A stretch of DNA of 64,000 bases from CAZENU01 sp965117035 (GCA_965117035.1 OZ220748.1:2976001-3040000), one strand, 5' to 3'. Numbered from the stretch's first letter, positions 18,542 through 27,792 are shown. Made by a program: numbers and translations. The notes: generated by a model not told the origin, from the sequence alone.

Positions 18542-21500
18542 ATGACCTCCCCCTCCAAGCTGAACGAGTACAACCACGCCGAGGAGCCGGCGCGCCTGCT
18601 GCTGGAGCGGCTCGGCTGGACGCACGTGCCGCGCGAGGCGCTGGCTGAGGAGCGCAGGGACGAGCGCGAGGTGCTGCTCAAGGGGCGGCTGCGGGCCGCC
18701 CTGCTGCGACTGAACGAGTGGATGACGGAGGAGCACGCGGACCGCGTCGTCTTCGACCTGGAGCACGTCGACGCGACGGGCATGGCCCGCAACCAGGCCG
18801 TCCACGAGTACCTGACCTACGGCATGCCCCTCAGCGCGACCGGACCGTGGCGACGCGATACCCGCACCGTCCGCTTCTTCGACTTCGACCACCCGGAGGG
18901 CGGCCTGAACGAGTTCGTGGTCACGACACAGTTCCGGGTCCGCCGCGGCAACGAACGCGGAGACGTGGAAGACGACGAGCGCGTGGTCAAGCCCGACCTG
19001 GTGCTGTTCGTCAACGGCATCCCGCTTGTGGTGATGGAGGCCAAGTCGCCGTCGCTGCTGGACGTGTGGAGGTCTCAGGCGGTGCGGCAGCTTCGCCGGT
19101 ACCAGGAGGCGGGGCCGGAGTGGCACGGGGCCGGCGCGCCGGAGCTGTTCCACTACAACCTGCTGTGCGTCGCCCACTGCGGGGCCGCGGCGGCCTACGC
19201 CGGCCTCGCCGCGCCTGAGAGCGCATACTTCGAGTGGAAGTCGGTGCTGCCCCACTCGGAGGACGAGGTGCGGCGGCGCTTCGGGGTCGAGCCGCGGGGA
19301 CAGGCGCAGCTCATCGTCGGGCTGCTGTCGCCCGCAACGCTGCTGGACATCCTGCGGGACTACGTCGTCTACGAGCCGGAGCACGGCCGGCTCGTGAAGA
19401 AGCTGCCCCGCTACCAGCAGTACAGGGCCGTGCGGGCCGGTGTCGAGCGGATGCTGTCGGGGCGGAAGCCCGAGGAGCGGGGCGGCGTCGTGTGGCACAC
19501 GCAGGGGTCCGGCAAGTCGCTGACGATGCTGTGGCTGGCGACGAAGCTGCGCCGCGAGCCGCGCCTCGGCAATCCGACCATCGTCGTCGTGACGGACCGC
19601 ACCCAGCTCGACCGCCAGATCGCGGGAACGTTCGAGCGCTGCGGCTTCCCGGCGCCGGAGCAGGCGGCCACGAGCCGCGACCTGCGCGGGCTCCTGACGG
19701 CCGGGGCGGGCCGCACGATCATGACGACGATCCAGAAGTTCGAAGAGGCGCTGAACGCTCCCGAGGGCGAGCGGGACGTCCTGAATCCATCGGAGGACGT
19801 TCTCGTCATGGTGGACGAGGCCCACCGCACGCAGTACGGCATCCTCGGCGGGCGCATGTCGCGCGCGCTGCCCAACGCCGCCCTCGTGGGCTTCACCGGC
19901 ACGCCGATAGAGAAGGACTACAAGCACAACACGGTCGGCCGATTCGGCCCGCTCATCGACTCCTACACGATCCCGCAGTCCGTGGCGGACGGCGCGACGG
20001 TGCCGATCCTCTACGAGGCACGGCTGCCGGAGCTGGCCATCGAGGGGCCGGAGACGCTGGACAGGCTGTTCGACGCGATGTTCGGGGACGAGCCTCCCGC
20101 CGTGCAGGCGGAGCTCCGACGGCGCTACGCCAACAAGGAGACGGTCGCCGAGGCGAAGGAGCGCATCGAGATGATCGCCCTGGACATCGCCGAACACTTC
20201 AAGACGAGGGTGCGCCCGAACGGGTTCAAGGCGCAGGTCGTTGCGCCCAGCCGGGCCGCCGCGCTGCGCTACGCCTCGCACCTGAACGACTTTGTAGTGA
20301 GCGCGTACCCGATCATCACGACGCAGCCCAACGACGGCCCGGAGTTCCAGGCGGCCCGCGAGCTCGACCAGGAGCAGGTCGTCGGCGCGTTCGTCGACCC
20401 GGAGGGCGAGCCCGAGGTGCTCGTGGTGGTAGACATGCTGCTGACCGGCTTCGACGCGCCGGTGGAGCAGGTGCTCTACCTGGATCGCGCGCTGCGGGAG
20501 CATGGGCTGCTGCAGGCCATCGCCCGCGTCAACCGGCGCTTCTCCCACGAGGTGGACGGGGTGCCGACGGAGAAGCAGGATGGGCTCGTTATCGACTACC
20601 ACGGCGTCTCCAGGGACCTGGACGAGGCGCTGTCGACGTTCGACTGGCCGGACGTGCAGGACACGATGCGCGAGCTGGAGGAGGACCCGGCGCCGGTGAT
20701 CGAGGCCGCGGCCGTCCAGGCGGAGTCGCATTTCCCGGGCCGCGACCTGGCCGACACGTGGGCGTGCGTCGAGGTGTTCGCGCCGGACGCCAATACGGAA
20801 GGCAGCTACAAGGCCGACCTGTTCGAGCGGTTCAACGCGGACTACCGCATGTTCTCGCGGCTGATGGACCGCTTCCTGCCCGACCCGCGCGCGCTGGACT
20901 ACACGGACCGGCTCGCGCGGCTCACGGAGATACGCGCCTACGTCCGGGCGCACTTCCTGCGCGAGGATGCCGTCGCCGACTGGACGGAGATCGGCGCGAA
21001 GGTGAAGCGGCTGGTGGACGAGCGCATCAGCGCCCAGGTGCGCGAGCTGATGAGCCCCGTGTCGATCCTCGACCAGGACTTCGAGCAGAAGATCGCCTCT
21101 CTGCCGCACGACGAGGCAAGGGCGTCGGTCATGGAGCACGCCATCCGGGCGCAGATACACGAGGGGCTGGCGGCGAACCCTGCGTTCTTCGAGAAGCTGT
21201 CGGAGCAGCTCGCGCGTATCATCAAAGACCTGCGCAACCGGCTGATCGACTCGGCGGAGGCGTGCAGACGCTATGCCGCGTTACGGCAACGGATCCGGAA
21301 CGAGGCGGACATCGCCGCCGTGCATGGCCTGACACCCGTCTCATTCGCCATCTACGAGCTGCTCGACGAACGCCCGCAGGTATCGGACTCCACCGACCGG
21401 ACTCGGGAAGGGCCAGATTCCTACCGCACGGAGCTCGACGAGCAGGTAAAGAGCGTCGCACTGAGCGTAGAGTCGGCGGTCGACCGTCACAGCGGCGTGG

Positions 21501-21649
21501 TGGACTGGCAGTCCAACGATGAGGTGAAGCGCCTGATGCGCCGGGACATCAAGCGGGAGATCAGACCCGGCGGCAGCTACACCGAGGAGGAGCTCGAGGA
21601 GCTGGCGAACCGGGTCGTGGAGCTGGCCCGGACCAGGAGCGGGCGGTGA
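18542..21649 (+). CDS. hsdR: type I restriction endonuclease subunit R
   Basis: 1035 residues. The N-terminal PD-(D/E)xK nuclease has D152 in KPDLVLFVNG and E166-x-K168 in VMEAKSPS. The SF2 translocase motor has Walker A QGSGKS (322-326 for GSGKS), DEAH at 425-428, and motif III-like GFTGTPIE. The C-terminal helicase lobe (VVVDMLLTGFDAPVEQVLYLD) and the helical domain that binds the methylase are present. It cleaves unmodified DNA after ATP-driven translocation. The subunit appears complete, so the system may still restrict despite the broken TIR gene upstream. Confidence 0.95.
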   Translation: MTSPSKLNEYNHAEEPARLLLERLGWTHVPREALAEERRDEREVLLKGRLRAALLRLNEWMTEEHADRVVFDLEHVDATGMARNQAVHEYLTYGMPLSATGPWRRDTRTVRFFDFDHPEGGLNEFVVTTQFRVRRGNERGDVEDDERVVKPDLVLFVNGIPLVVMEAKSPSLLDVWRSQAVRQLRRYQEAGPEWHGAGAPELFHYNLLCVAHCGAAAAYAGLAAPESAYFEWKSVLPHSEDEVRRRFGVEPRGQAQLIVGLLSPATLLDILRDYVVYEPEHGRLVKKLPRYQQYRAVRAGVERMLSGRKPEERGGVVWHTQGSGKSLTMLWLATKLRREPRLGNPTIVVVTDRTQLDRQIAGTFERCGFPAPEQAATSRDLRGLLTAGAGRTIMTTIQKFEEALNAPEGERDVLNPSEDVLVMVDEAHRTQYGILGGRMSRALPNAALVGFTGTPIEKDYKHNTVGRFGPLIDSYTIPQSVADGATVPILYEARLPELAIEGPETLDRLFDAMFGDEPPAVQAELRRRYANKETVAEAKERIEMIALDIAEHFKTRVRPNGFKAQVVAPSRAAALRYASHLNDFVVSAYPIITTQPNDGPEFQAARELDQEQVVGAFVDPEGEPEVLVVVDMLLTGFDAPVEQVLYLDRALREHGLLQAIARVNRRFSHEVDGVPTEKQDGLVIDYHGVSRDLDEALSTFDWPDVQDTMRELEEDPAPVIEAAAVQAESHFPGRDLADTWACVEVFAPDANTEGSYKADLFERFNADYRMFSRLMDRFLPDPRALDYTDRLARLTEIRAYVRAHFLREDAVADWTEIGAKVKRLVDERISAQVRELMSPVSILDQDFEQKIASLPHDEARASVMEHAIRAQIHEGLAANPAFFEKLSEQLARIIKDLRNRLIDSAEACRRYAALRQRIRNEADIAAVHGLTPVSFAIYELLDERPQVSDSTDRTREGPDSYRTELDEQVKSVALSVESAVDRHSGVVDWQSNDEVKRLMRRDIKREIRPGGSYTEEELEELANRVVELARTRSGR

Positions 21650-22374
21650 GCCAGCGCGACAGCGTCCGCTTCGGCGACACGACCATCGATTACGAGGTCA
21701 GGCGCAGCGAGCGGCGCAGGAAGACGGTCCAGGTCACGGTGGACGGCGGCGGCGTGCAGGTTGCCGCGCCGATGACAACGCCGGTGAGCGACCTGCGGGC
21801 GATCGTGCGAAAGCGGGCGCCCTGGATACTGAGCCACGCGTCCGAGGCGATGCTGGAGGCCGCGCCCAAGCGATTCGTGAGCGGCGAGACGCTGCCATAC
21901 CTGGGCCGCAACGTCCGCCTGGTCGTCGAGTCCGCGGACGCGCGGTCGCCTCGAGTGCGCTTCGATCACTGGCGTTTCCGGGTCGCCGTGCCGGAGACCC
22001 TGAACGGCGACGAACGCTACGAGCGCGTTCGTCGTGCCGTCGTCGGGTGGTATCGTGACCGCGCCGCCGAACGGCTGCCGGACGTCGTGGAGCTCTGGTG
22101 GCCCAGACTGGGTCGAGGAAAGATGTCCCAGATACTCGTCCGCGACCAGCGCCAGCGGTGGGGTAGCTGCGCCCCAGATGGGACGCTGCGCTTCAACTGG
22201 CGCGCCATGATGCTGAAGCCGGCCCTGATCGAGTACGTGGTCGCCCACGAGCTGGCGCATCTGACCCACCGGAACCACTCCACCGACTTCTGGGCCCTGC
22301 TGTCCCAAGTGATGCCGGACGCGCAGCAACGGCGGAACCGTCTTCGTGAGGCGGGACGAACACTGCCGCTGTAA
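21646..22374 (+). CDS. YgjP-like (M48-type) metallopeptidase domain protein
   Basis: 242 residues. Zinc site HELAH at 201-205, with a third ligand in the following HRNHSTDFW; the conserved RWGSCAPDG motif lies about 30 residues before. These are the hallmarks of the YgjP/DUF45 metallopeptidase-like family. GTG start, overlapping the hsdR stop by four bases (GTGA), so it is translationally coupled to hsdR. Such proteins regularly close type I restriction operons. Their role there is undefined; control of HsdR turnover is a plausible guess. Confidence 0.9.
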   Translation: MSQRDSVRFGDTTIDYEVRRSERRRKTVQVTVDGGGVQVAAPMTTPVSDLRAIVRKRAPWILSHASEAMLEAAPKRFVSGETLPYLGRNVRLVVESADARSPRVRFDHWRFRVAVPETLNGDERYERVRRAVVGWYRDRAAERLPDVVELWWPRLGRGKMSQILVRDQRQRWGSCAPDGTLRFNWRAMMLKPALIEYVVAHELAHLTHRNHSTDFWALLSQVMPDAQQRRNRLREAGRTLPL

Positions 22375-22391
22375 CGCGACCCTGAGGGGGC

Positions 22392-22562
22392 GTGCAATTG
22401 CTGGCGTCATCCCTGATGCCCTGCAACGCGACCATCGACTCGCTCTTCGGGCCCGAGCTGTACCAGGCGTTCGTCTCCGGGCGCGTAACTCTGGAGGAGG
22501 CTGAGGGCATCTTCAAGGAACGCGCTTACGCGGAGACCCGCCCCGCCGTACGCCGCGCCTAG
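22392..22562 (+). CDS. small hypothetical protein after the metallopeptidase
   Basis: A 56-residue frame from GTG at 22392, or 48 residues from the ATG at 22416. It contains LFGPELYQAFVSGRVTLEEA, which has plausible protein composition with helix-forming residues. It starts 17 bases after the metallopeptidase in the same direction, with GAGGGGGCG just upstream as a possible ribosome site. I recognise no family. It could be a chance frame. Confidence 0.3.
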   Translation: MQLLASSLMPCNATIDSLFGPELYQAFVSGRVTLEEAEGIFKERAYAETRPAVRRA

Positions 22563-23036
22563 CGGTCCCATCGTTTGACGGCCGCTAGGTCCTCGGCAGG
22601 AATCCCAGCGTCAGGTAGAGCCACGGTCCTATTGGCGTTCAGATGCTTGGTGACGGTACCAATTCGGACGAGACCACCCACAGAACAGCGGTTCGCAAAG
22701 CGCGGTAAACTCCAGACCCCTACATATAATATACGCGCGCGAGACGCGCTTTGCTCTCTTATCTCTCATCACCCCGCCGCGGTCGCCATCGAGTCTCAGT
22801 GCGCACTCCTAGGCTATGGAAGGGTTCATCACGGTCAACGTCGCATGTGTGCTCACCTATCCTGGCATGCCGGAACACCATGTCGTCGGTCGCGAAGCGC
22901 AAGACAGAAACGGCAAGAGGAACGGCATCGGGTTGAGCCTATACGTGCCGTCCACGACCTGCACACTACAGCTTGTGGTAGAGACTAGGCAGACTGCCAA
23001 AGTCCCCAGAGTGCCAGCCGCAGTCGGAGAGTCTTC
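22563..23036. other. non-coding stretch between defence cluster and mobile region
   Basis: No frame here has convincing protein composition. A possible -10-like TATAAT lies at about 22727 (CATATAATATACG). This is the left edge of the mobile mosaic. The right end of the stretch (TGAGCGTCTCCTCTCT near 23037) is shared with position ~34564, which marks the start of homology to the second AlpA-like module. Confidence 0.4.
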
Positions 23037-23059
23037 TGAGCGTCTCCTCTCTCCGCACG

Positions 23060-23245
23060 TCAACGGTCTAGCCTTGTCGCAGCCTGGCGTTCGACCCAGG
23101 CGTCGACTTCGTCTCGTAGCCATCGGTTGGCCGTACCGAATTTGAGGGGCCGCGGAAACTGCTGCGATTCCATCCACGCGTAGAGGCTCGACCGGCTGCA
23201 GCGGAGCCTGTCAAGGACTTCGGCGATGGTCATTAGATCGCTCAA
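23060..23245 (-). CDS. AlpA/excisionase-like helix-turn-helix protein, copy 1
   Basis: 61 residues from a TTG start preceded by GGGAGGCGAAA; an ATG four codons in is the alternative. LMTIAEVLDRLRCSRSSLYAWM followed by FPRPLKFG and RWLRDEVDAWV is the MerR-like winged helix of AlpA/excisionase proteins, which steer integrase direction or activate integrase genes. It is nearly identical to the protein at 34646-34831. Here it stands without an integrase, and its upstream neighbour is reduced to the last nine codons. Confidence 0.8.
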   Translation of the reverse strand: MSDLMTIAEVLDRLRCSRSSLYAWMESQQFPRPLKFGTANRWLRDEVDAWVERQAATRLDR

Positions 23246-23452
23246 TTTCGCCTCCCGTAACGAAAAAGACCCCGCAGGCCGGCATGGCCGGCTAGGCGGG
23301 GTCTACGGAAGACAAAGCACGACCATGCAGCATCCTCTCTCTGCATGGCCGTTGAGTGGCCAAGTGGGCGAAAATCCGTAGCCGTCAGGGCAACGTGCTA
23401 TTCGCGACGCATAGTTGATCTTACGGCCGCTCTGCGTTCCGTGTCAAACCGC
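23085..23452. repeat. 368-bp direct repeat, copy 1 (AlpA module)
   Basis: Near-identical to 34671-35038, in the same orientation, offset 11,586 bases. It covers most of the AlpA-like gene, its upstream hairpin terminator, the leader, and the last nine codons plus stop (GLTRNAERP) of the gene that precedes AlpA in the complete copy. Only scattered substitutions separate the two. Weaker homology extends left to about 23037, with an insertion in the second copy. Confidence 0.9.
23267..23304 (-). terminator. hairpin terminator in AlpA leader, copy 1
   Basis: AGACCCCGC pairs with GCGGGGTCT around an inner GCCGG/CCGGC stem. On the minus strand the hairpin is followed by TTTTTCG, as in a rho-independent terminator. 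It lies about 20 bases before the AlpA-like start, so it either ends the upstream transcript or attenuates AlpA expression. Confidence 0.75.
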
Positions 23453-23483
23453 CGAGTTGCCTCATAATAAATGTTACCGAAGG

Positions 23484-23506
23484 GGGGGCCTTGTTCCATA
23501 AGCCCG
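23484..23506 (+). repeat. terminal inverted repeat, left end
   Basis: GGGGGCCTTGTTCCA followed by TAAGCCCG. It matches the reverse complement of 32518-32540 with two mismatches in 23 bases. Further copies of the TGTTCCA core occur just inside (about 23521-23553), as at the right end, giving a nested arrangement typical of transposase-binding ends. Confidence 0.65.
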
Positions 23507-23510
23507 CGAT

Positions 23511-24239
23511 TCAGCCGACTTCTGGAACAACCGGCTGTTCTGTTCCAAAAGTCGGGTTGATGCCCAGCTCGTAAGCCGACTGAATGAGAACACAGATATT
23601 ATGACAGAGGATCTTGAACAGGACTTCGTTGACCTGAGCATCAGGAGTCTTCGTCCTAACGGACCCTCCGAATTTCGCCTTGACCATCCACATCGTGGAC
23701 TCGACGTTACTGCGTTTGTGGTAATGGGCCAAGAAGGCGGCGCGGTTGAGGCTGAACAGGTGGAAGGCCCGTTCCCAGAGGCCGTCACGGGGCTGCGCTG
23801 CGTTCTTGAGGACGGAGTTGGCCTTCAACGGGATGTAGGCCGTTCCGCCGGCCTCGTCCACCGCGCGAAGATTTTTCTTGCTCAGATATGCTTTATCCGC
23901 GGCCACCTCGTTGACTGTGAAGTGCTGCGCCGTGCTCTCGACCAGCGGGGCGAATTGCGGCGAGTCGTGGCCCTTGGTGTCGTTCACCTCAGCGCTCGTG
24001 ACGACGTTAGTCAGGACGCCGCAGATGATGTGGGCCTTAATCCACCGAGCCCCTTTGATCTCCCGATTCCACTTGTGGTCGAACCATCGCTCGTAGACTG
24101 AGGTGGCGAACCCGCTGGAATCAACCGCGAAGTCCGTTTCAAGCGACTTGAGCGGCAGGGCGCTCCGCTCGATGAGGGTCTTCAGTACCGGAGTCAGGCA
24201 GGGGTCTTCAGTGTCGGGTACGTCGCCACTGGGTTCTGG
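23511..24239 (-). pseudogene. N-terminally truncated IS4/IS5-type DDE transposase
   Basis: The minus frame is open from 24239 (just after a TAA at 24240-24242) to the stop at 23511, about 242 residues. The DDE triad is visible: FAVDSSGF (first D), ADKAYLSKK (second D) and KRSNVESTMWMVKAKFG (E). The amino-terminal helix-turn-helix part, normally 100-200 residues, is missing. The break at ~24236 abuts a recognition-domain fragment on the other strand, so both genes were cut at one junction. No RBS can be assigned; presumed inactive. Confidence 0.8.
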
Positions 24240-24598
24240 TTACGAGATCGGGCACCATCGGACGAATTGCGGTGGTGCCTAGTGCCGGAGACGAAGGCGC
24301 GGTGTCTGAACACCTGATTCGGTTAGTGTCCAATCAGTCAGAGTACAACCCCGGCTACATCGCCCTGTTCCTGATGACGCCCCACGGCCAGCAGCAGGTG
24401 CAATCCAAGATTTATGGAGCGGTCGTGGACGAGCTGACTTCGGAAGACCTGGCGGAGGTGCTGATTCCGGATGCCCCCAAAGCGATACAAGATGAGATCG
24501 GCAACAGGGTGATCCAAGCCTTCGAGATGAAGGACGCCGCTGCGGCCGCTGAGCGCGAGACGGTCACGGGCCTAGAGAATCGGCTGGATGGGAGGTAG
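24233..24598 (+). pseudogene. fragment of restriction specificity (TRD-like) gene
   Basis: The frame reads VLVTRSGTIGRIAVVPSAGD from the junction near 24233, then EGAVSEHLIRLV and the closing helix KAIQDEIGNRVIQAFEMKDAA, ending at a stop at 24598. These blocks are the second half of an HsdS-type or type IIG target-recognition domain. The first half is missing and no methylase is adjacent. An internal GTG at 24272 could start a 108-residue peptide, but that would lack the first conserved strand. A remnant. Confidence 0.7.
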
Positions 24599-24909
24599 TG
24601 GCCATGATTGAGGGCCTCGAACATCTCATCCCAACAGACTGATGGACTGGTCCGGCGCTACTCATCCCGTCGAAAGTAGAACAGACCGAACCGAAACACG
24701 ACGATCTCAGATTCGTCGCCACGTCTGTAGCCGCAACGACGTAGCCAGTCCAGCCCCAGTTGCCGTCGGCCCTGTCAACGTGCGCTTGTGCTGCCCACGG
24801 CAAAGTGTGTACACTGCGCGCGGCGCGACGAGAGACCTGCCACATCGCAGAGCAGAGCCTTGGCTCACGGCCGACGAAAAGCCCTATGGCCGCGCCATGA
24901 GAGCTGCAT
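24599..24909. other. intergenic, no gene seen
   Basis: Between the specificity fragment and the protease lipoprotein. No frame with protein-like composition is seen. It presumably contains the promoter of the lipoprotein gene; GTGTGTACACTGCGC near 24807 is a weak candidate. Confidence 0.35.
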
Positions 24910-27168
24910 TTGTCACAGTGCCGACACCTGAGCTGGCTCAGGTACCAGACTATCCGGCTCGCTGGGGTGATAGCCCCGCTAGCGCTCATCGGCCTTCTGG
25001 CACTCGGGTGTACGCAAGCTACGCCCGATCTCGAGGCGACGGTGCAGGCACGTGTCGCTGCTGCCATGCCAACACCGACGCCCACGCCCACGCCCGATCT
25101 CGAGGCGACGGTGCAGGCACGTGTCGCTGCTGCCATGCCAACACCGACGCCCGCGCCCACGCCCGACCTGGAAGCGACGGTCGAGGCTCGGCTTGCCGCC
25201 ACGGCTGCGGCCATCCCCACGTCCACACCGACCCCTACGGCGACGGCGACTCCGACTCCGACGAGGACGCCCACTCGCATCCCTACACTCACCCCCACGC
25301 CCACGCCCGACTTGGAAGCGACGGTCGAGGCTCGGCTTGCCGCCACGGTTGCGGCCATCCCCACGTCCACGCCGACCCCTACGGCGACGGCGACTCCGAC
25401 TCCGACGAGGACGCCCACGCGCACCCCTACGCTCACCCCCACGCCAAGCCCGACCGCAACCTTCACTCCTACCAGAACGCCTAGCCCAACGTGGACGCCC
25501 ACGCCCACATTCACACCGTCTCCAACGCTGACACCCACCCCGAGGCCCACCATCGAGGGCACGGTTCAGAGGGTACGTAGCGCGGTGGTTCGTGTCCTCA
25601 CTCCCAACGGTCAAGGGTCGGGCTTCGTCTTCGACGCTATGCAGGGCTTGATTGCGACGAACGAGCACGTCGTTGAAGGCTATTCCCATGTCGACGTAGT
25701 GTTCGAAGACGGTCTGAGGATCAAGGGGCGCGTTCTCGGACCCCACCACACCGTCGACGTCGCGTTGGTGCAGATAGCGCCGCCGCGCCCCCTGCTGGCA
25801 CTGCGGTTCGCCCAAGAGGCCGACCAGGGCGAGCAGGTTATCGCGCTCGGCTTCCCACTGGCCTACACCATTGGCGACGACATGAGTAGCACGGTGGGCC
25901 ATATCTCGGCGTTTCGCAACTCCGACGGCGTCTGGCTCGTCCAGACCGACGCGGCCATCAACCCAGGCAACAGCGGTGGCCCGCTGGTCAACCTTGACGG
26001 CGAGGTCGTCGGGATGAACACATCGAAGATCAGGGACGCCGAGGGCATCGGCTTTGCCATCCGGTTCGACAGCCTGTTTCCCGTGGTGGAGTACCTACGA
26101 ACCGCGCCCACTGTGACTCCTGCAACCACTACTGCCACTTCGGTTCCAGCAGCCACGGTCGGTGGCTTTGGGCCAGTGAACGGCTCCATCGAGCATGATC
26201 CCGACGATGGCAACATCGATGGCTATCGTACGAACGTGGCCCTGTCAGACGGGATCATGGAGGCGCGGTTCTACAACCCCTACTCGTCGCAAACCGGGGG
26301 GTGGAGTAGCGGATTCCTATTCCGGAGGGATCACGGTTCGGTATTCCATGCCGTCGTAGTCCGTCAATCGGGATGGTGGGAGCACCATCTGCGTACACCT
26401 GACGGTTGGGACGAGAGAGCCAGTGGGTTCTCTCATGCTATAGCTACGAGTGCAAACGGCAGCAACCTAGTCGGGATCATCGCCATTGGCGAAGATGGGC
26501 TGCTGTATGTCAACGGAGTGTTCCTCGCCGCGCTAGACTTGGGCGGACTGACGGACGCTGGAAGCGTGATTGCGGTTGGCACCCTCTACAACACCGACGG
26601 CGTGGCAGGAAGGTCAACTCGATTCGAGGGCCTAGAGATCAGGCCGATCTTCTCGCAGGGCACCTTCGGGCCTGTAGACGGCTCCATCGAGCACAATCCT
26701 GACGATGGGCAGATTGATTCATATCCCACTGGTGAGCGACTGGGGGATGGGGTTGTCGAGGCAAGGTTCTACAACCCTTACGCGCCGCGAACAGGCGAAT
26801 GGAGCAGCGGCTTTCTGCTGCGATGGGCACGTTCAAGTGCGTACAGTATATTCCACGCCGTCATGACCACCGATGAGGGCTGGTGGTATCACTATCTGCG
26901 TCTAGACGGCGACGGTTCCAACGACCAACTGCTTGGAAGTGGATTCTCTTCCGCCATCGCAACCGAGGCTCACGGCAGCAACTTCATTCGTGTTGTCGCC
27001 AACGGTGGGGAGGGTGCGCTGTTCGTGAATGGAGAGTTTGTCGCGGCATTAGACCTGAGCGGCCTGACGGATGTCGGGCGCGTGAGCGCTGTTGCAACAT
27101 TCTTCACCGGCCACGGCGTAGCGGGCGAGTCCACCCGCTACGAGAATCTCATCATCAGCCCGTTCTAG
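24910..27168 (+). CDS. trypsin-like (HtrA-type) lipoprotein with duplicated C-terminal beta domains
   Basis: 752 residues from a TTG start. A type II signal peptide ends in LLALGC (lipobox cysteine near residue 34). Then come four helical 'PDLEATV(Q/E)AR' units separated by Thr/Pro tracts (about 37-215), and a serine protease domain with the triad H253 (ATNEHVV), D283 (TVDVALVQI) and S355 (NPGNSGGPL). Two similar ~160-residue domains (about 415-580 and 585-750) follow, each starting FGPV(N/D)GSIEH and ending FEGLEI/YENLII-like; they look like concanavalin A/laminin-G folds. There is no PDZ domain. Likely a surface protease or binding protein. Confidence 0.85.
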   Translation: MSQCRHLSWLRYQTIRLAGVIAPLALIGLLALGCTQATPDLEATVQARVAAAMPTPTPTPTPDLEATVQARVAAAMPTPTPAPTPDLEATVEARLAATAAAIPTSTPTPTATATPTPTRTPTRIPTLTPTPTPDLEATVEARLAATVAAIPTSTPTPTATATPTPTRTPTRTPTLTPTPSPTATFTPTRTPSPTWTPTPTFTPSPTLTPTPRPTIEGTVQRVRSAVVRVLTPNGQGSGFVFDAMQGLIATNEHVVEGYSHVDVVFEDGLRIKGRVLGPHHTVDVALVQIAPPRPLLALRFAQEADQGEQVIALGFPLAYTIGDDMSSTVGHISAFRNSDGVWLVQTDAAINPGNSGGPLVNLDGEVVGMNTSKIRDAEGIGFAIRFDSLFPVVEYLRTAPTVTPATTTATSVPAATVGGFGPVNGSIEHDPDDGNIDGYRTNVALSDGIMEARFYNPYSSQTGGWSSGFLFRRDHGSVFHAVVVRQSGWWEHHLRTPDGWDERASGFSHAIATSANGSNLVGIIAIGEDGLLYVNGVFLAALDLGGLTDAGSVIAVGTLYNTDGVAGRSTRFEGLEIRPIFSQGTFGPVDGSIEHNPDDGQIDSYPTGERLGDGVVEARFYNPYAPRTGEWSSGFLLRWARSSAYSIFHAVMTTDEGWWYHYLRLDGDGSNDQLLGSGFSSAIATEAHGSNFIRVVANGGEGALFVNGEFVAALDLSGLTDVGRVSAVATFFTGHGVAGESTRYENLIISPF
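25018..25552 (+). repeat. Thr/Pro and PDLEATV coding repeats
   Basis: Four copies of a PDLEATV(Q/E)AR(V/L)AA unit, the two later ones followed by long, near-identical tracts (IPTSTPTPTATATPTPTRTP). At DNA level the units at about 25021-25080 and 25093-25150 are almost identical, as are those at about 25165-25280 and 25309-25420. A coding repeat that forms the stalk. Confidence 0.75.
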
Positions 27169-27519
27169 GTCCTTCTACTCATTGCGACGGCTTTGCCCGA
27201 CAAATGGCCGCTGCCCGAATAATTCCTGTCCTGCCCGAAAATTCGGGCCTGAGTCGAGCACTCGTCGCGTAGAATCCTACCCCTGATAGGGCGGCAGCGG
27301 CATCCACGAAGTTGAACGTGCCAGTCTGAGCGTATCGGCTACGGAGTCCGGCAGCCGGACGGCTACGCGTATCTTGGCCTCGGCTCCGTCCCGCCCGGGC
27401 ACGACTCATCCCCAGAATATCTTCGTGACAATCGGACTCGCGGCTGCGATTAGCGCCACTGGCCCGAGTTTCGAAATCGAGGGCCGGATTCACGCGTCGG
27501 CGATCAACGGTTGCGACTG
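27169..27519. other. intergenic between convergent genes
   Basis: No gene is recognised. CCCGAAAATTCGGG at 27234-27247 is a perfect 14-base palindrome. It lies between convergent genes but has no adjacent T-run, so I do not call it a terminator. Confidence 0.4.
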
Positions 27520-27792
27520 CTACCGCTCCCGTCCTCGCCCCGCGTGTTTACGTGCTGCCCGACGCTCTTTGGTAGCGACCAACAGGTCGGCCATTGACTT
27601 CAAGGCACCAGATAGTGCGATAGCCTGCTCAGGAGACAGGGAGACTCCAAACCTGCGCCCGCCGTCTTCGTACTGCGAAGTGAGCGACAACCGTAGGCCT
27701 GGTTCTCTCTGGATGGTGACCTCCTTGGCGGAATCGACATGCGGGTACGCGCTTCTAAGACCATCCATCGTGAATGCCATTTCAGTCTTCAT
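27520..27792 (-). CDS. small hypothetical protein, last gene of TSR operon
   Basis: 90 residues from the ATG at 27792, chosen because GGGGGAGGACAC precedes it at the right distance; upstream in-frame codons lack a ribosome site. The sequence has a beta-rich middle (GLRLSLTSQYEDGGRRFGV), a helix (PEQAIALSGALKSMADLLV) and a very basic tail. I recognise no family. It follows two small genes and the TSR protease on the same strand, although a 147-base gap may contain its own promoter. Confidence 0.6.
   Translation of the reverse strand: MKTEMAFTMDGLRSAYPHVDSAKEVTIQREPGLRLSLTSQYEDGGRRFGVSLSPEQAIALSGALKSMADLLVATKERRAARKHAGRGRER

Noticed and set aside
18473..21160. 895-codon open frame on the minus strand
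   Set aside because: Lies entirely antisense to hsdR, whose motifs are unambiguous. The product is a His/Arg/Leu/Val-rich composition typical of the mirror frame of GC-rich genes.
22816..23145. 109-codon plus-strand frame
   Set aside because: Overlaps the AlpA gene on the opposite strand, and its composition changes at the repeat boundary; no family.
27234..27247. CCCGAAAATTCGGG palindrome as attachment site or terminator
   Set aside because: No T-run, no match to the tRNA-Gln 3' end, and it is short enough to occur by chance.
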